A DNA stretch of 64,000 nucleotides, taken from the NCBI GenBank assembly GCA_030549335.1, contig CM060198.1, positions 55,809,995 through 55,873,994 of the forward strand, written 5' to 3'. This stretch comes from Pontederia crassipes (taxonomy: Eukaryota; Streptophyta; Magnoliopsida; Commelinales; Pontederiaceae). The notes below the pieces were generated by a model that saw nothing but the letters and a program-made list of their open reading frames with translations, ran no database searches and was not told where the DNA came from. Shown piece by piece: positions 24,381 through 38,300 of the stretch. The stretch's first letter is position 1. Each line of letters begins with the position of its first letter. The position numbers were made by a program, and so were the translations under genes.

Positions 24381-24943
24381 TCACAAGATGCACACACACC
24401 CTGTCTTGTTCTTCATATTCATGCAAAACACTCCAAGGCCGAACACCACCGCCAGGAGAGCAACTACATGAATCAACAAGCTCTTATGCTTTCTCATCCA
24501 AAACACTCCGGGAGCACGCGGCTGGTCGATGAGGTTAACTTGTGCGATCCTCTCGGGGAGGTCAATGTGAAGGATCGGGTTCTGGAACTTGGCACAGATG
24601 TCGGTCTCGCGCAAGCTGCAGGACTCCAGAAACTTGAATTCCCTCTTGAATCGTCTCCGCTGGCCACTTCCGGTCTGCCGTTCACCGCTGATCGTCAGCT
24701 GGCCATGGTTTCCGACACACAACTTCAATTGTTCGATCGTGTAACCTTAAAAAGTTTTGGCAATAAAAGTTCTTGTTAAATCTATGGGATCAAGATGATG
24801 AATAAAGAAGAGCTGCGTGCATGCATACCTGGGAGATGGAGGCTTAGAGTACTTGAATTCTCCCCAGGAGCCAATTCGAACGAGGGCTGGTCTTCATAGA
24901 AACAAACATCAGGTGTTACTGCTGCCATTGGATGGGCTGCCAT
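24381..24943 (-). CDS. RTM2-like membrane-anchored small heat-shock (HSP20) protein, short form
   Basis: There are two exons on the minus strand: 24943-24829 and 24745-24381, with a GT-AG intron between. The sum is 480 nt, 159 residues. Residues about 30-105 form an alpha-crystallin domain (HLPGYTIEQLKL, then HGQLTISGERQ, then the ILHIDLP end). A hydrophobic segment at about 127-147 (SLLIHVVALLAVVFGLGVF) anchors the C-terminus. This is the layout of the RTM2 family; Arabidopsis RTM2 acts in sieve elements and restricts long-distance movement of a potyvirus. The acidic and basic linker usual before the anchor is nearly absent here, so this is a short paralogue. A longer paralogue lies at 55554-56401. 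The exact function is not known. The first ATG (24943) was chosen because it follows the TATA box and leader; a second in-frame ATG lies at 24928. Confidence 0.85.
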
Positions 24944-25002
24944 GGCTGCCTGTGCGCCTTCTCAGATTGTTCTGTGTGAGCTTGTGAACATGATGCTGCC
25001 TC

Positions 25003-25010
25003 TTATATAG
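25003..25010 (-). promoter_or_regulatory. TATA box of the short RTM2-like gene
   Basis: Minus-strand CTATATAAGAGGC lies about 60 bp upstream of the ATG at 24943, which puts the transcription start near 24975. Confidence 0.65.
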
Positions 25011-26564
25011 AGAAATTGCATGGGCTGGTCATGGAGGAGGGAGAGAACAACAAGAGATTCTGACAGTTTTATTTGGTTTAGAGAGGAATGATTCTTGTTG
25101 TGGTTTTCAAGTATTGGCGATCGATCACCTTTTGTGGGTTACTATGATATGCCTTGCTTGCATAAATTATATTTTTTTCCCCTAGTTCTTCTTCCAAGCA
25201 CAGGATAATTCCAAAGGACTGCTAGTTTTTTTTTTCCTACCAATTGATGCTCTACCTTCACCGTCCCCATAGAGACGGTTTATGGGGTTTTCACATCCAA
25301 TCATCCATCTCAAAGAGAAAAAAAAACAAAGAAAACATTTTTGCATAATTGCAAGGCATATATATATGAAGAAAAGTAATATAAGTTATTAATGATTATG
25401 AAGTTCAAATTTTATAGTATTGGCTTTAATGTCAACTGACCATGAACTCTTAAGTGTTTGGTATTGACAAACAAAGATTTGTTCAATGGTAGCAATCAAA
25501 TATTACGATTTTTTTTTATCAAACATCATCATTATTTTATGTTCTTTGTTGGCAGAGTGAAAAGAAAAACAGTGCTCTTAACTAAGACAAAAACAATTTA
25601 TTCTTATAAATACATCTCAATGGTCATGTACTCACGTTGTGATGTTGAAGCCTTCCAATCTTCCCATAATACGCCGAGTGAAACTATGAAAAAAAAATCG
25701 TATTTATTGGAAATAGAACAATTGATAAATAATCAAGACAATGAAATAGAAAAAATAGAAGAAAAATGAATTTAACTTGGTAAAATTTTCTTAATTAACG
25801 TGAACAAGAGAGAATTATTCGCGAAAAAAGAAAGTCGTCATTAGAAAAAAATTTAATTCTCATTTTTCATTTTTCTTTTTATAATTTTAAGTACATGAGA
25901 CATAATTCCACGTCAACAATATTCTTTTCATCGAATCTTTCATATAAAAAATACAAAAAGTTTTTGAAACATATATAACCCATATTTGAAAACCAACAAA
26001 AGGAATTACAACATAATCTTTGATTCTTTTCGGTTGCAAAATTAATCGGGTCATAGTGGATTTAAAATTACAATATAGTTTTTTATGCACATTCAAATGC
26101 TACGGATTATCAAAATTAATTTTTTTGTTATAATTATACTATTACAATTTAAATATACTTTTGTGATATAATTTTAAATATCATAAATAAAAAAAGTAAA
26201 TAGTCACTATTATAAGTGATAATATATATATGTATACATATTATAACCTTTTTTGTTTAAATATAGGATGCATATGATAATTCTATTGATAATAAAACAA
26301 TGAAATGAGGAGTTTAAATTAATTATAATATATATATATTTAACATATATTGATATAAAAATTAAATGAAATCAGGACAACATGGTCATTCAGATTTAAT
26401 TTTCAATCATCCGGTTTAATTTTTATAGATAATATTAGATAATTGTGTCACAGCATTTTTTGCTTAAAATGTTATTTGTTATACAATAAAGTTTATCGCC
26501 AAGCACCTTTTATCAAAATAATTCCTTGAAAGCAAAAGCTTGAAAATTACGAAGTATTCAAAGA

Positions 26565-26955
26565 ACTCAACCCGACGAGGGTTCGGGTCGGGTACGGGTT
26601 GAAAAATCTCAACTCGATTCAACCCGATGACCCGACTTTTATTATTATTATTTTAATTTTTTTACTTTTTTACTTATTTTTAGTTCTACAGTTGATTTAA
26701 AATGGAAAAATATTAAAATAAAATATTTTAATTATGAAAATAATGCTCAAATATTCAAAAAAGCATATTTTATAATTATTATTAACTATTTTTTATATTA
26801 AAATAAATATAAAAACTAAGATAAAAAATTAAAGAAAAAAAAAAAGGTGGTCGGGTGATCCGATCACCCAACCCGATCCGAATCGGATCGAGTTGGGTCG
26901 GATTTTCTGTCCCCAAGGGGCTTGACCCGACCAAATTTAATCGGGTCGGATCGAA
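26565..26955. repeat. CCCGACCC/GGGTCGGG-rich repeat, possible MITE
   Basis: Clusters of AACCCGAC, TTCGGGTCGGGTACGGG and ATCGGATCGAGTTGGGTCGG sit at both ends of a 260-bp AT-rich core, so the two sides can pair. It resembles the hAT-like element at 58326-58741 in composition, but clear termini and a target duplication are not seen. Confidence 0.4.
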
Positions 26956-29679
26956 TTTGTATATAAAGTTCAGCTGCTCATCAAGTTTTCTTTTCAAGAT
27001 TTCCGCCTTCACTCATCAAAGTGCATTTAAGTTGCAGAAAGTTGTTCAGAAACCCAATCTAGACGCCTGATTAATTTGCAGACGGTGCCTGTTTTGGAAT
27101 TATCGATGTTTCTGCTCTCAAAGCTGAAATCTCCTGTTGATAGCAGCTATTCTCAGTCATACTCACTGCTGGTCTCAGTCTAATTCTGATGTCCCTTTGC
27201 TTGGTCACTATTCTACCTGCCTGCTCAGGAGTTTCATAACCCACTTGTAGTTGAATTCCAACATCCTCAAAATTTTTTGTTCTTTATCAATTGTTTGGTT
27301 ATGCTGTCTATTTCATTAGAAAGAGCATGCATGCATGCATTGCATGCCGTCCTCCTCCACCAGCCTCATGGTTCATACCAGCCAGTCATCTGTTTTATGG
27401 GTCCTGTTCCAGCTTGTGTAAGAGCCTTAGAATTGGTGCAATACCAAGTAGATCTTTAATTTGATTAATGACCTCAATTGAGGTCTACATTTCTTTGGCC
27501 ATTAGTTCAAACATCAAGCTGGCCTGCAAACTATCATTTATTCATAGGAGTTGAGTTCCAACTTCCAAGCTCATATTATTTATTTGTAGCTCCACAAAGC
27601 TACAACTACCAAATACTCCAAGGTCCTTCGTATGGCAATTTTATCCTCTTTCACATTCTTTTTATTCCTCACCAGGAGGAATGCAGAATACCCCTAAAAA
27701 TCCCCAGGCCATGCATACAAAATCAAGAAAATATGATAAAAAATTATGAGCCTCAATGGTCTGTTTTTATTTAGTTGTATCTATAAATAATTAGGAATAG
27801 TCGGATCGGATCGGATCATTGAGTTAAAATTTAAAAAGGCTTCAACTTTTTTTTAACTTTAAAATAAAAATAATATTAACTGAAATAAATAGAATTAATC
27901 GTTATTTAATAAAATAACGGATTTATCTGGAATCATTACTAATTACTAATATTATATTATGGAGTCAAGCGGGTTAGGAATCAAATTATCTGGTTATAAT
28001 TCTATTTTAACTTGTCAACTCGACGTTTCGTGGCGTGTCGGTTCTCCAGAGTTACGAGCACTTTTGACCGAGTTTGTGGAGTCATGAATGTTAATTCTTA
28101 TCTCAATAATATTTTGAATTTGGGTGTAATTATTTCGGTTACACTCCTTAAATTGTAGCTTCTTTTTTGTGTTTAACATTAGATTATAAACTTATAAGTT
28201 TAAATCTCCGAACCTAATTTGTCATTCAAGTCTTTCTTTCCATTAAAAAAATGTTGTCAAATTTTAAAATAATTATGAATGCTACCCCTATTTTCTTCGT
28301 ATAATAAACTTTTAAAATGTCACATTACCCTTACTTTTAAAAACCCGTGGAGTCCATTTCTATTTATTAATTTTTATTATATAATTATTTCATAAGTAAT
28401 CAATTTTTTTATTATTGCCATAATAGTTTTTTATGTTGTTTAATATGTTTCTATGACATTATGAACTCTAACTTAATAGTTCAAATATCACATCCTATAT
28501 TTAGTTATAAAATTTAATATGTTAATATTAATTTAATTTATTATATAACCTTTGAAATATTATTTTATTAAAATAGGTGTTTGAAAAAATCACCCAAAAA
28601 ATCGAATCGCTAAAGTGTGATTTTTCTTTTTTTATTTTAGGATGATATTTTGTAATTTAAAAAATAATCCAAAAAATAATGGATAAATTTTTTTAGATCG
28701 ATAAATCGGCCCAACCCGAACCACTTTCACCCATACTCTTATTGTCTGTTTTAATTTTTTTTAAAATATTTGTCTTATGTCAAAGAAGTAACAATCAGAA
28801 TATATTTTATAACTGTTAAAAGTTGAGTTAACATGAGTTTGGAAATTAACAAATCAGATCAAACACTAAAATTTGTAAATGTATAATTAGATAAGGAAAA
28901 AAAGATGATTTAGTAAATGAAGGTTGAGGAGTTCATTGTGGTCAATAGTCAGGGAACATTTGTGGCAATACAGAATCTTTCAAGTAAAGTTTTGGACCAG
29001 TTGGTAGGAGAAAGGGCAATTGTGAAGGTGTTAACTATTACTACATAATATAATTATTTTTTATACTACTAGAATTTTTATGAAAGTGATTACTTCTCTC
29101 TAATAGAAGTTTTATTTTCTCAAAAATGTATTCTAATTTTGACTTAATTCTTTCAACTCCATTAAAAAAACCTGTGAACAATTGTTCCAGATTATGAAAA
29201 ATTATGATTATTTGTGTAAGAAAGGAGTGGAGGAAAGCATCACACATGCAACATGCCATGAGAAGGAAATAAAAAGGGAAAAAAAAACAGATTCAAAGCT
29301 CTTTTTATTTTTGTTTTGCTTTGCTCAAAGCTTCACGTGCAAATCCCTTCAGTACACATCTTTGCTTGGTTGTCACTCATACTGACATACATATTAAAAA
29401 CTTTTGCCATTTAGAATATGGCATAAACACACAAATTAAGGATCATATTATTACATATTTTGTTAATTACATACTACACAGTTTTCTCTCCTTTCAGATT
29501 GATTCACTTTATTTTTTCATCATTGGTCTAGAATTCATGGGTGCTTATGATTACTAACACTCGACTAATCCGAATATTCGGATGCGAGTAGAATGATATA
29601 TCCTAATTAAATACTTCAAGAATTAAACTTGGAATCAAAATGGTCAAGACATCAATTTAGATTTAGATCTTACGATATT

Positions 29680-30035
29680 GATCTTATATTGAGAATCTTA
29701 TATGTAAGATCTTAGGAGGATTTTAATTTTGCTCACAAGGTCTTACGAGCTTATTTGATCATAACGATCTCATATGATTAATAAAAAATATTTAAATTTT
29801 AGATAACATATATTTATTATAGTAATAATTAATTTAGATGAAGTTTAATATTTTTTCCATTTTTAATATGTTTTCATATAATTTGACCCAATAATCAACA
29901 AAAAAATAACTTGATGATGTGCAATTTAAGTGCGACATATTTATTAGAAATTTTTTATTATTTTTAAATAAATTTTTTATTAATAGGTGAGATCTTACGA
30001 TTCATGATCTTAAGATCTTGTTCTTAACAACTTTA
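29680..30035. mobile_element. Second copy of the 6786-7155 MITE-like element
   Basis: It shares ordered blocks with the copy at 6786: GAATCTTATATGTAAGATCTTA-like, ATATGATTAATA, AGATGAAGTTTAATAT, ATCAACAAAAAAATAACTT and GTGCGACATATTTAT. The ends here are GATCTTACGAT repeats in both orientations rather than the AAGATTGTCAAGAT of the first copy, so the termini have diverged. It is non-coding. Confidence 0.45.
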
Positions 30036-32339
30036 CTCGAAACTACTAGCTCCGGTTGATTTGAAGATATAACTCCGCTAATCAGTTAGTTTCGACTAAT
30101 ACTGATTTGAATTATGATAAATCCACTAATGTTGATTTCAACTAAGGTTCAAGTTGAAATTTAAGCATATGCAGGCAACATCAAATTTGGAGTGATTTAA
30201 GTAAACGATCACACATTTTAGCAAAAAAAAAAAAAAAAAAGGTGTTAATTGCAAAACTTCACAAAACACCACCATTTCAGGACAAGGTGGGGCCATTTTT
30301 TTAATATGTATATATGTATTAATTTAATGAAGAGGGCCAATGGTCAATTCCATGGGAAATTTTTTTGACAAAATGTGAACAATATTGAGCAAGAGGCTAA
30401 GGAGTATATAGAGCACACCGCTCTATATGGAGCACTTATTTTTTATTTTATTTTAATAATTATAATTCATGATTAAATTAATCATATACTTTTTATATGA
30501 AGTAATATATTTTTATTGACATAATTTGATAATAAAAAATATCATCTAAGGCTAAATAAATTTCAATCGTTGAATTAATTATATTTGTTAAAATAACTTG
30601 ATCATCATCATCGGATAATTAAATGATCTTAATTTTAATCATATTTATTATTTAACATATACTTTAAATTATTATATATTTATTTTATTAATTTAATAAA
30701 TAATATGAGCATTTTACACCCGTTCTAGCCAAATGGTCTGCATATACATTTTTCTACATATACAATTGAGGTTGGAATGTTTTGAAAACTTGTGAGGTTG
30801 ATGATGAAGCAATAATTTTAGAATTGAGGGATGGAATAAGAATAAAAGAAAAATTTTGAGTTAAATGTTATTCTTAGCTGATTCAAATGTTGCCATCTCC
30901 AATGAAAATTGACTCATAACTTCATATAGTAGACAATATTGAATTCCGATTTTCTTGTGTTCTTAAAAAAATGACGAAAATCCGAATATCCCGATTAGTT
31001 AGGGGAATAATTTCTAATAATTATTATGAAAACTTTAAATGAATAATGGCCCGCTTGACTTAGCTGACATAGAATAATTAATAAGTTAAAATATTAATAA
31101 GTATCTTATTGACAAAAAATATTTTTAGAAATAAATAGTTACATATTTGAATAAAATTATTTATATTAATAATAACTAATTAATTCTAACTGACTTTTTT
31201 TAGAAAAAAAGCACCTCTCATCCCTTATTTTTTTTAAATAAATTTGATATCTTCTTATCAATCATATTTTTAAATTATCAAATTTTTTAAATTAACTTAT
31301 AAGTTTAGTCAAACAACTCCTAAAAATAACATTATTATCATCAAAATGTTAATGTTTTTTTCGGCCGCTAACAACTTTGGTGTCACTTAATTTACCATGT
31401 GAAAAATTAAAAAGAAAAAAGTCAATTTAAAAAAAACTATATTATTATTATCATTATAAAATTTAATAATTTTAAAACCCACTTTTTAAATTAATTATGA
31501 TGCTCCCAAGATGCAATCTTGGAAATTTAAAGTGCTTGCCAAGCAATGGGCGATGGTAATATGTAAAAGTAATATTCCAACGGCATATTCTTCCACTACT
31601 TTTGGATAGAAATCCCAGATACAAATCCTTTTGCCATTTTTATCATCGTGCTACTTGTATTAGCATTTTCCAACCCTGTTATTGTTGTTTTTGTAAAAGA
31701 TAATTCATTTTTTTCGACCGAAATATGATGTGATGATTTTTGTGTAACATAACATAATCTTAGGGGAAAATTAATTTCAAAAGATTTTTTTCCTTATGTG
31801 TTTATCTTAGATGAGGAAAGAAGTGATGAAAACGAATTTTGTATAATAATTTGGGTATTTTTTTAAAAAAAAATTAATTCACATATTTTATGTTATTTCC
31901 TTATATAGAGCCAAAATAGCAAAATAAATATTATATTCTAGGGCTATTTTTATTTGATGGATAAGATATTAGTATCAACGTACCCTTACCAAAAAAAAAA
32001 CGTTTATTCGACCATTAAGAATATTTATACCATTATCAATTTAATCATTAAAAATCAATCCTGAATTAATCAAGATGCTAACAATAAAATATGAAATTCT
32101 ACTAAAATAAATTTATATGGAATAACAAAAATTGCTACCAACCATCTCTGCTTTAAATGTCTGGATTAGTTGGAGCCTTAATTGCTTCCTTACCTTGTTG
32201 TCTAATTTAATCCTCATTAATTAATATGGTGGGTAACGCTGAAAAAAATGTTATTTTTCTCGTGAATTTGATACAAATGGTCAATTTGGCACTTTAATAA
32301 TAATATTAATAACAATTAACTATTTGCATTGGAATACGT

Positions 32340-32372
<33 letters not shown>

Positions 32373-33383
32373 AAGCATGTCGGTGTGGCAAAATACTTTA
32401 TAGGACTTGAAATGTCTTTATTATCATGAGTTTGGAAAAAAAATGTCTTTATTTTTACATCCCATAACTAAATATTAATTTTATGCAAAAAAAATAAGCA
32501 CCTCTATTAAATCTCCTCATATTTGTCCAAGGTTTTAATTTTCACAAAAAAACATTTTATTTACTTTTATGCTAAATATTAAATATAATTTTATTAATCG
32601 ATTATTCCTTCATTTTATATTTTTTTTACCTTTCATAATTAAAAAGAAACATGTAAAAGACATAACAAACCTTAGAAAAGTACTTTTTTTTTCCAAATTG
32701 AAGAGTTGAATTCATGTTCAAGTTTATCAAGTTGCAAAGTTTTGCACGTCAAGTTGCAGAGACTTCAACACAATATTTGAATAATAGTTTTTTTTCATAT
32801 ATTTGGGATATTTAATGGACTTAAATCTACGCCATCTACGTGCTACATTGCATCATTTTAGTGATCCTATGTTATCATCAAGTTATATGATAAGTTTACA
32901 AATAATTATTAGATCGTAATATAATATATTTATTATTTTTTTCGGAAGATTTGATGAATTCACTATCCGGATTTTAGCGGTCAAATTGACAAATTTTTTA
33001 AATAAAATATAATAATTATTTAATAATACCTTTGATTTATTTTCTCTCTATTTTCTTAATTATTTTACTTTCTCCATTCTTCTTTATTTTTTTCTCACAT
33101 CTTTCTCTTATTTATTTTTATAACATCAATCGATTAACATATTTATGTGGTTCTCTTAATTATTTATATTATGTCGAGTAAATTATATGAAAATTATTTT
33201 TAGCACATAAAAATGTCGGAAGTGGAAAACAAAAGACCGCGAAGAAATCGGTTCCGCCTCTTCAGGATCCGAAACCCACTAATCGGGCGGTGTCTACCGT
33301 CCACCCAACACCTCTTTTTTCTCACGGAAATGCCCCTAACAAAAATGGAAATGACGCTAGGTAGAAAAAAGATAACACACCAC

Positions 33384-33387
<4 letters not shown>

Positions 33388-33429
<42 letters not shown>

Positions 33430-33582
33430 AATTACTCCTCTCTTCTACCTGTTGGGTTTGTCGTCGTCGTCGTGAGGGCATATTCCGTGCCTGGATCCAC
33501 TTCTCCCTCCTCCCTTTCTCTCTCCATAAATTGTACGCTTAGTAGTTGTACAGTGAAGGAAGAGAAGAGATCACAGAAGAAG

Positions 33583-33620
<38 letters not shown>

Positions 33621-33653
33621 GAAGCAGCACGCCCTTCCCCTGTGGCATCTCCG
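33388..33653 (+). promoter_or_regulatory. (GA)n tracts and untranslated first exon of the ankyrin/RCC1 gene
   Basis: Two long GA tracts (33388-33428 and 33585-33618) flank a TATA-like CCATAAATTG near 33524. The second lies in the inferred untranslated first exon, which ends at 33653 with CTCCG before GTGAGTT. GA tracts near plant transcription starts can bind BPC-type GAGA factors; that role is inferred. Confidence 0.5.
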
Positions 33654-35335
33654 GTGAGTTCCTTCTCCTTCCGCTTCTTCATCCGGCCATTGAGAATTGG
33701 CTGTTTCCGATCTGATTCTGACTTACAACTGTGCGGTAAAGATAGGATTTTGTGCAATGGGGAGATCTTTTCTGCTCAAAATTTGCCGTTTTTTTTTGGT
33801 TTCCTCTCGTCCGAATCTTGATCGGTCTTCTGCGGTTACGTTAGTGGGTTGCGACTTCGTGGGAAATATTCGATCTTTGGGGGTTACTTGGTGTAAAAGT
33901 TGTGATCTTTGATCTAATTTTCGTGTGAAGATTGGCTTCTCTGCAGTCGGGAATGCGGCAATGTGCGTCCTTGCTGTTATTTTAGTATTAACATTTGGAT
34001 ACGTGAGTTTGGTTTATGGCTTTTATTTCTGTTCTGAGTTTCCCGTAGTCTAATGACTTGGTTTGTGTTCTTTGATGGCATCCGCAGGTGGTTCTGTTCA
34101 AGGTTTTTTGCTCCGATTTTAGTATTGCAACTCCTCCTTTTAGGAACTTTGGATTTTGTTTTCATTTTCTTAACCTCGTTTACTTTTTTTTTTTTGAGTG
34201 GGGTGGGGTGGGGTGGGTAGAAATTTTCCCAATGAGAAACTTTATCAGATTTAAACGGACAAGTTCAAAAAATATATTACATTCATCTTTCATTATCGAA
34301 TTTTAGGTCTTGTAGAAATAATGTCTTGGTGCAAAATATCTCTTTTGGTTTCCTGTCAAAATGGAGATCCTACTGTAGGAATTATTCACCTAGTGGCTAA
34401 ATGCAGATATCAGGTTGTTGGCTCATCCTATGGTCTTTGAAGGTGAATTTCACAATTCTGACTCATATGAACCAGTTATGACAATTAATCTGCTTACTAG
34501 AACTTGAGCGGTAGTATGATCGAGGGATGGCGACCCACTAGTTGTTCTTCTAGAAATTGAAAGGTAAAACAAACTGTAAGGCATGTAGTCCCCTCCACAC
34601 ACCTACCCACCCCACCCCACCACCCAAAGAAAAAAGAAGGCTATTATATGCCTTCCGAGGTTGATGTGATAATCACTTGTATTTTAGACTTAAGATCACT
34701 TTTCATCATATGTATTGTTACAACTTACAAATATATTGCCGAGTTTTGGATCTTCTTGCTTCTGGATGCAATTGAGGTGTAATTATGGGCCAGCAGAAGA
34801 AAATTTTAAATTTTTTTCCCTCAGGCTTCAACATGCAAGCGTCCATGATTTTCCCAGTTATGTCTTAGTCCTTGTTATGGATTTACTGAAACTTTGTTTA
34901 GTTATCCTCTTATATTCTGATACGTTTAGCTTCACCTATTACTTATTTGATTTCTTATTTTTAGTAGTTGATATTAAACTTTCTTCTTCTTCTTCTTCTT
35001 TTTCACATTTCAGGTTTATCAATATCAAGAACTAAAGATTAGTGATAGCTAGACAGGAACAATATCAGAAGTTGGTCAAATGATCTGAAGGATGGATGCT
35101 AACATTTCTGTATTTTAGTGAAAGGAGGCTGCATGATGATGAATTAGTTCCTTTATTGCACTTATCATCTCAATGTTCACCATATTACAGTATATGAAGA
35201 TGATGGTTGTTTGCATTATGGATTACACTGTGATAGTAGTTTAGAAGAGACTTATTGATGCTAACTTGGAACTTACAGTAGCAGACCATCAGAATCGGAA
35301 TACCTGGTTAAAATACGCTGTTTTCCATCTCTTAT
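33654..35335 (+). other. Leader intron and 5' UTR with upstream start codons
   Basis: The inferred leader intron runs from 33654 to an acceptor after TTCACATTTCAG at 35013. The remaining leader, 35014-35335, contains several ATGs before the main start. One opens a two-codon frame at 35080 (ATGATCTGA) and another an eight-codon frame at 35092 (ATGGATGCT). Such short upstream frames often lower translation of the main frame. Alternative splicing of the leader is possible. Confidence 0.5.
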
Positions 35336-38300
35336 ATGGAGGGTTTGGTGTCATCTTCAAGTTTAGTGAAGCAGACATCTTCCCGGAAATTGTTATCAAA
35401 TAGTTCCCCTAAAGACCTTTGGCTTATCACCAAACAAGGTTCCATAGCAGAATTGGACTCGGCATTATTATTATTGAAGAAGACTGGCGGAAACATCAAT
35501 GCTAGGAATGCATTTGGCCTTACTCCACTTCATATTGCAACATGGAGGAATCATGTGCCTATTGTAAGGAGACTTCTTGCTGCTGGTGCTGATCCTGATG
35601 CACGGGTATGTTCAGTTTGTTTTTTTTTGTTTGTTATCAATTCTTGGATGCACAATTTTTCATTTGCCAGTGCCATTATGCTTTAAAATAACTTTTTGTT
35701 TCAGTGTCCTTGCATTTAATCACTATAGTAAATTGTTTATTTTTTTTAGAGGAGTAAATTGTTGTATATGTTGATCAAAATGCTGGAAATTAGGTAGAAA
35801 ACATAGACAAGAGTAAAACTAATGCGTAAAAGAAAGACAACATGCTTACATGTGTGTATAGATGAACCGAAGCATACACTTCACTGCTATATAACTTTTG
35901 GTATAAGGACATACGCAGATGAGGTATGCGTAATTTCTGAAGTTCTATTTCAGGATGGGGAGTCAGGATGGAGCAGCTTGCACAGGGCTCTTCATTTTGG
36001 TCATCTTGCTGTGGCAAGTGTTCTTCTACAGGCTGGTGCATCACTTACTCTGGAGGACACTAAATGTCGGACACCTGTTGATCTTCTCTCTGGGCCTGTC
36101 CTGCAAGCTGTTGGGAAAACAATCGATTCTGGTAGTTGTTAGTAAACAACAATAACTATGGAGTTCAATTTTCTGTCAGCTGTGTTAATTATCAAAACTT
36201 GTTACACAAGATGCTGCAGTGGCATGCTAGATACTTCGATAGCCTTTGATTGTAGTTGATTACTTTTTAGAATAATTCTTATTAGCATTTTCTTGGTTTT
36301 TCTGTTTTCTTATTGTTTAATATTATTGTATGAGAAGTTCTCATTGTGATGCTGCTTTTCATCTTGTTGGAAAAGAAGTTCATCAACTATCACTGGAAAA
36401 TTTTGTGCTTATTTTCAATACTTTTTCATCTTAGTTACAACAGAGGTCTTCAGTTGGGGAAGTGGGACAAATTATCAACTGGGAACAGGCAATGCACACA
36501 TCCAGAGGTTGCCATGCAAAGTTGATGCATTTCAAGACTCCTATATCAAGGCAGTATCTGCGGCAAAGTTTCACAGCGTGGCCATTGGTTCTAATGGAGA
36601 ACTTTATACATGGGGTTTTGGCCGGGGCGGTAGATTGGGTCACCCAGATTTTGATGTCCACAGGTAGCTCGTTGATCATTCTAAATCTTTAATATGTGCC
36701 CTTTAGGTAATTATGACTATGCAAGATGCCAATCCAGGCTTGTTATTAGAAATGTTCAAATACAGCTTGCCAATCCAGCTTGTTTTATATGACCAACTTA
36801 ATTTGTTAGAGGTGATTTGTTTAAATTTGTTGTCATCATATGCATTCTCCTAAGTGAAATTGGGTTAAAGCATGATATCAGCTACAGTGGCTTTTCTCCA
36901 GTACTGTCATCTAGACACTGCATGGAGCCAACACAGAATGTTTCAATACATTTTAAGTTTGCTAATTTCTTTAGTTCTTCTTGTTATACTAGAGTGTGTG
37001 TGTGTTGAAGGACGTTATAAACGCTCAATTATATTAGTCCTTTTTTTAGAAGTTATATTAGTCCTTTTAGTTCTTTTATGGACGCTCAATTATATTAGTC
37101 CTTTTAGTTCTTTTATGGCATCTACACATGCAGCTCTGATTCTATGTGTGGTTTTTTTTGTTCTTTTGTGGTTGTTGAATCCATAGTTAACATCCCCCTT
37201 TGCGACACTGTCTTGTCTCTACTTACAGTGGTCAAGCTGCCGTGATCACTCCGAGGCTGGTAGTATCAAATTTGGTTTCTCGTCAAGTTAAGGTTGTTGC
37301 TGCAGCCAAGCATCATACAATAATTGCAACGGAAAGCGGTGAAGTTTTTACTTGGGGATCAAATAGAGGTTTGCCATCCCTGATTTTCTGTTATGTTCAT
37401 CTCAGTGTGATAATTAGATCACGTAGGTTTGTGGGAAAGGTTGATTGGAGACATTAATTGTGCTTGATTCCTTTTCTTTTCCTGGGTTTTCTACATAAGA
37501 TTTTAAATGGGGAGCATTATTAAATGATCTTGACAATTTTGTTAATGTAAAAAAAGAAACCTTATCAATTTAAGTCTATCCGACCTCATTCTGTCTTGAA
37601 GATTAATATTAATTGCCATCATTTATGACAGTTTTAATCTTGCTTCTCATGTTTTCTTTTTTCAACATTAAATGCAGAGGGTCAACTTGGTTATACTTCT
37701 GTGGATACACAACCTACACCACGTCGTGTGACTTCCCTTAGAGCAAAAGTTATTGCTGTTGCTGCTGCAAACAAACACTCTGCTGCAGTTGCTGAGTCTG
37801 GTGAAGTTTTTACGTGGGGAAGTAACAAAGAAGGACAACTGGGTTATGGTACATCTAATTCGGCTTCAAATTCCATCCCGAGGATGGTTGAGTATTTAAA
37901 AGGGAAAGTCTTTAGAGGAGTCTCCGTGGCAAAATTTCATACAATAGCCTTAGGAGCTGATAGCGAGGTAAATATTTGTTAGGATGTTACTGGTTCCAAA
38001 TATTTTTTTTTGTTTTGACACATAATTATCTGATCCTAATCTGGACTTTGTAGGTATTTACATGGGGCCATCGCCTTGTGACCCCAAAACGCGTTATTAT
38101 TACTAGGACTCTAAAGAAAAGTGGAAATGCACTCCTCAAGTTTCACCGCATGGAGAGGCTTCATGTTATTTCAATTGCTGCTGGAGTTACTCATAGCACA
38201 GCACTCACAGATGATGGCGCTCTGTTTTATTGGATCTCATCAGATCCTGATTTAAGATGCCAACAGGTTATGATTACTTAATATTAAAACTTTTTTCTTT

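Larger units (their letters stand above)
25020..33380. other. Long AT-rich intergenic region
   Basis: About 8.4 kb has no supportable gene. Frames are short, AT-biased and without domains. It contains a GGGTCGGG/CCCGACCC-rich repeat (26565-26955), a MITE-like copy (29680-30035), traces of TCGGATCGGATCGGATC near 27798 and GGCCCAACCCGAACC near 28710, and an (AT)n tract near 32340. Poly-A/T runs are frequent. The contrast with the dense gene block on either side is clear. Confidence 0.6.
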
